Positions 6,152 to 7,075 of a stretch of DNA of 7,075 bases are shown here, piece after piece. Positions within the stretch are counted from its first letter, which is position 1; each line of letters opens with the position of its first letter. Made by a program: the position numbers and the translations under genes. The notes under the pieces were generated by a model. It did not search any database. It saw only the letters and a list, made by a program, of their open reading frames with translations, and was not told the DNA's origin. The stretch is from Deltaproteobacteria bacterium (GTDB lineage Bacteria > Myxococcota_A > UBA9160), in NCBI GenBank assembly GCA_003520425.1, contig DOUU01000338.1, positions 195 through 7,269 on the forward strand. Direction: 5' to 3'.

Positions 6152-7075
6152 CTAACGGCCGAGCGTGAGGCGACCCACGTCAATGTAGCGTCGGATCTGG
6201 CCTTTGTTGCCCAAAGGCGTGCCGTTGTTGTCCCAGAACTCGATTCGATTGCCAGTCCCGGTCTGCACGTTCACAATGGTATCGCTGACCACCTTGAGAT
6301 CCCGCGGCTTCTCAACGCCCGGCCATCCCGGGTAGTAGCTCGGATCGTCCTCGCTCCAGCGGTGGTTTTGCCAGATGATCTTCCAGAGCTCGTTTTTCTG
6401 GTCGTACGCGAAGGAGTAGAGGGCCACGAGCGTCTGCTTGTCGAGGTAGAGGTCTTTGAATTTGTAGGGATGGTCCGTGTTCTTGGGGATCATCCGCACC
6501 TTGACCACCTTCCGCAGCTCCCAGCGGTCGTCTGCATAGGACAGGCCGTAGGGCCCGAAGTTGTGGTTTTTTTCGTATGGGTAAGCCAATACCTTGCTGT
6601 TCATGGGTGCCAGGAGGTCGGTCTCCCCGAGGCATTTCCAGTCATACTGGGGTACGATGCCGTCGAATCCCCGCAGGTCGTCAAAGGTGAAGTCTGTTCC
6701 CGACACTGCGTCCGTGCGCTGCGCGGTCGAGATGCGACGGACACGGCGAAGCGTCGGAACATACACCCAGGTGTCATCGTTCTTCGCCGTGGCGCGTGGC
6801 CCATCCGAACTCTTGTACCTGTAGGTGAGGACGCCGGTTCCTCGGGAATCAAATGGCGCGGAAACCTCGATGCCGAAGACATGCTTGCGCATCTCACCCC
6901 GGAAAAAGTCACCGTTGTTCGTGTCGAGGTACTCCTTCTCGACGCGCGCCGAGAGCTTGATCCGCTTCGAGGTTCCCTCGTAATACAGCGGGAGCTGTTC
7001 CCCCCGGTCCCAATACGAGTACATGAAATGGTCTTTGTTTCCGTCGCCCTCCCACTGGTAGTCGAAGTCCCACAT
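6152..7075 (-). CDS. DUF1329 family protein, C-terminal part
   Basis: The gene reads leftward and enters from the right edge; 307 residues and the TAG stop (6152-6154) are present. The ATG at the very edge looks like an internal methionine, because DUF1329 proteins usually have about 450 residues and a signal peptide, neither of which is seen here. Recognisable parts are DDTWVYVPTLRRVRRI (match to the family's W-x-Y-x-P-x-x-RRVRR signature), DDLRGFDGIVPQYDWKCLGETDLLAPMNS (match to the NG-x-x-DRYDWKLVGKKE-x-x-x-P-YN block), and an aromatic-rich C-terminal half. The family is thought to be exported or outer-membrane associated, resembling lipoprotein-sorting folds, and is often found near DUF1302 and RND/MMPL transporter genes; its molecular role is not established. 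It converges on the ATPase operon and is functionally separate. Its codons look somewhat less GC-rich than those of the ATPase genes, judged by eye. Confidence 0.85.
   Translation of the reverse strand: MWDFDYQWEGDGNKDHFMYSYWDRGEQLPLYYEGTSKRIKLSARVEKEYLDTNNGDFFRGEMRKHVFGIEVSAPFDSRGTGVLTYRYKSSDGPRATAKNDDTWVYVPTLRRVRRISTAQRTDAVSGTDFTFDDLRGFDGIVPQYDWKCLGETDLLAPMNSKVLAYPYEKNHNFGPYGLSYADDRWELRKVVKVRMIPKNTDHPYKFKDLYLDKQTLVALYSFAYDQKNELWKIIWQNHRWSEDDPSYYPGWPGVEKPRDLKVVSDTIVNVQTGTGNRIEFWDNNGTPLGNKGQIRRYIDVGRLTLGR

Overview
The window is a GC-rich bacterial segment. It carries most of a V/A-type (archaeal/vacuolar-type, rotary) ATPase operon on the + strand, a universal stress protein gene fused translationally to its 3' end, and the C-terminal two thirds of a convergent DUF1329 gene on the - strand. 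GC-rich codons, a DUF1329 protein (a family mostly known from proteobacteria and deltaproteobacteria-like lineages) and a bacterial-style single-hairpin c subunit suggest a Gram-negative bacterium of that broad kind. Species or phylum cannot be fixed from the sequence.

Layout: 1-339, C-terminal end of subunit I (a); 336-719, subunit K (c ring); 736-1074, subunit F (central stalk); 1077-1697, subunit E (peripheral stalk); 1694-3490, catalytic subunit A; 3487-4908, non-catalytic subunit B; 4905-5534, subunit D (central rotor shaft); 5531-6064, UspA-type universal stress protein; 6065-6151, short convergent spacer with an inverted repeat and no clear terminator; 6152-7075, 3' part of a DUF1329 gene on the - strand, running off the window.

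The I, K, F, E, A, B, D genes would give the membrane ion path (I+K), the rotor shaft (D+F), one strand of the peripheral stalk (E) and the A3B3 head. Subunit C (d, the socket between c ring and shaft) and the second peripheral-stalk subunit (G/H type) are not in the window. They probably lie upstream of subunit I, which is cut by the left edge. Almost every gene junction is a 4-base ATGA overlap; the one clear gap (16 bases) comes right after the c-ring gene, the one subunit needed in many copies. The stress protein starts inside the stop codon of subunit D, so it is almost certainly made together with the ATPase.

Most of this is a recognisable housekeeping-type machine. The points that stand out are the stress-protein coupling, the signal-peptide-like N-terminal extension of the c subunit and its lack of the usual Na+ ligand, the altered P-loop of subunit A, the subunit order, and the K-F spacer. 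I see no CRISPR array, RNA gene, mobile element or clearly new multi-gene system.
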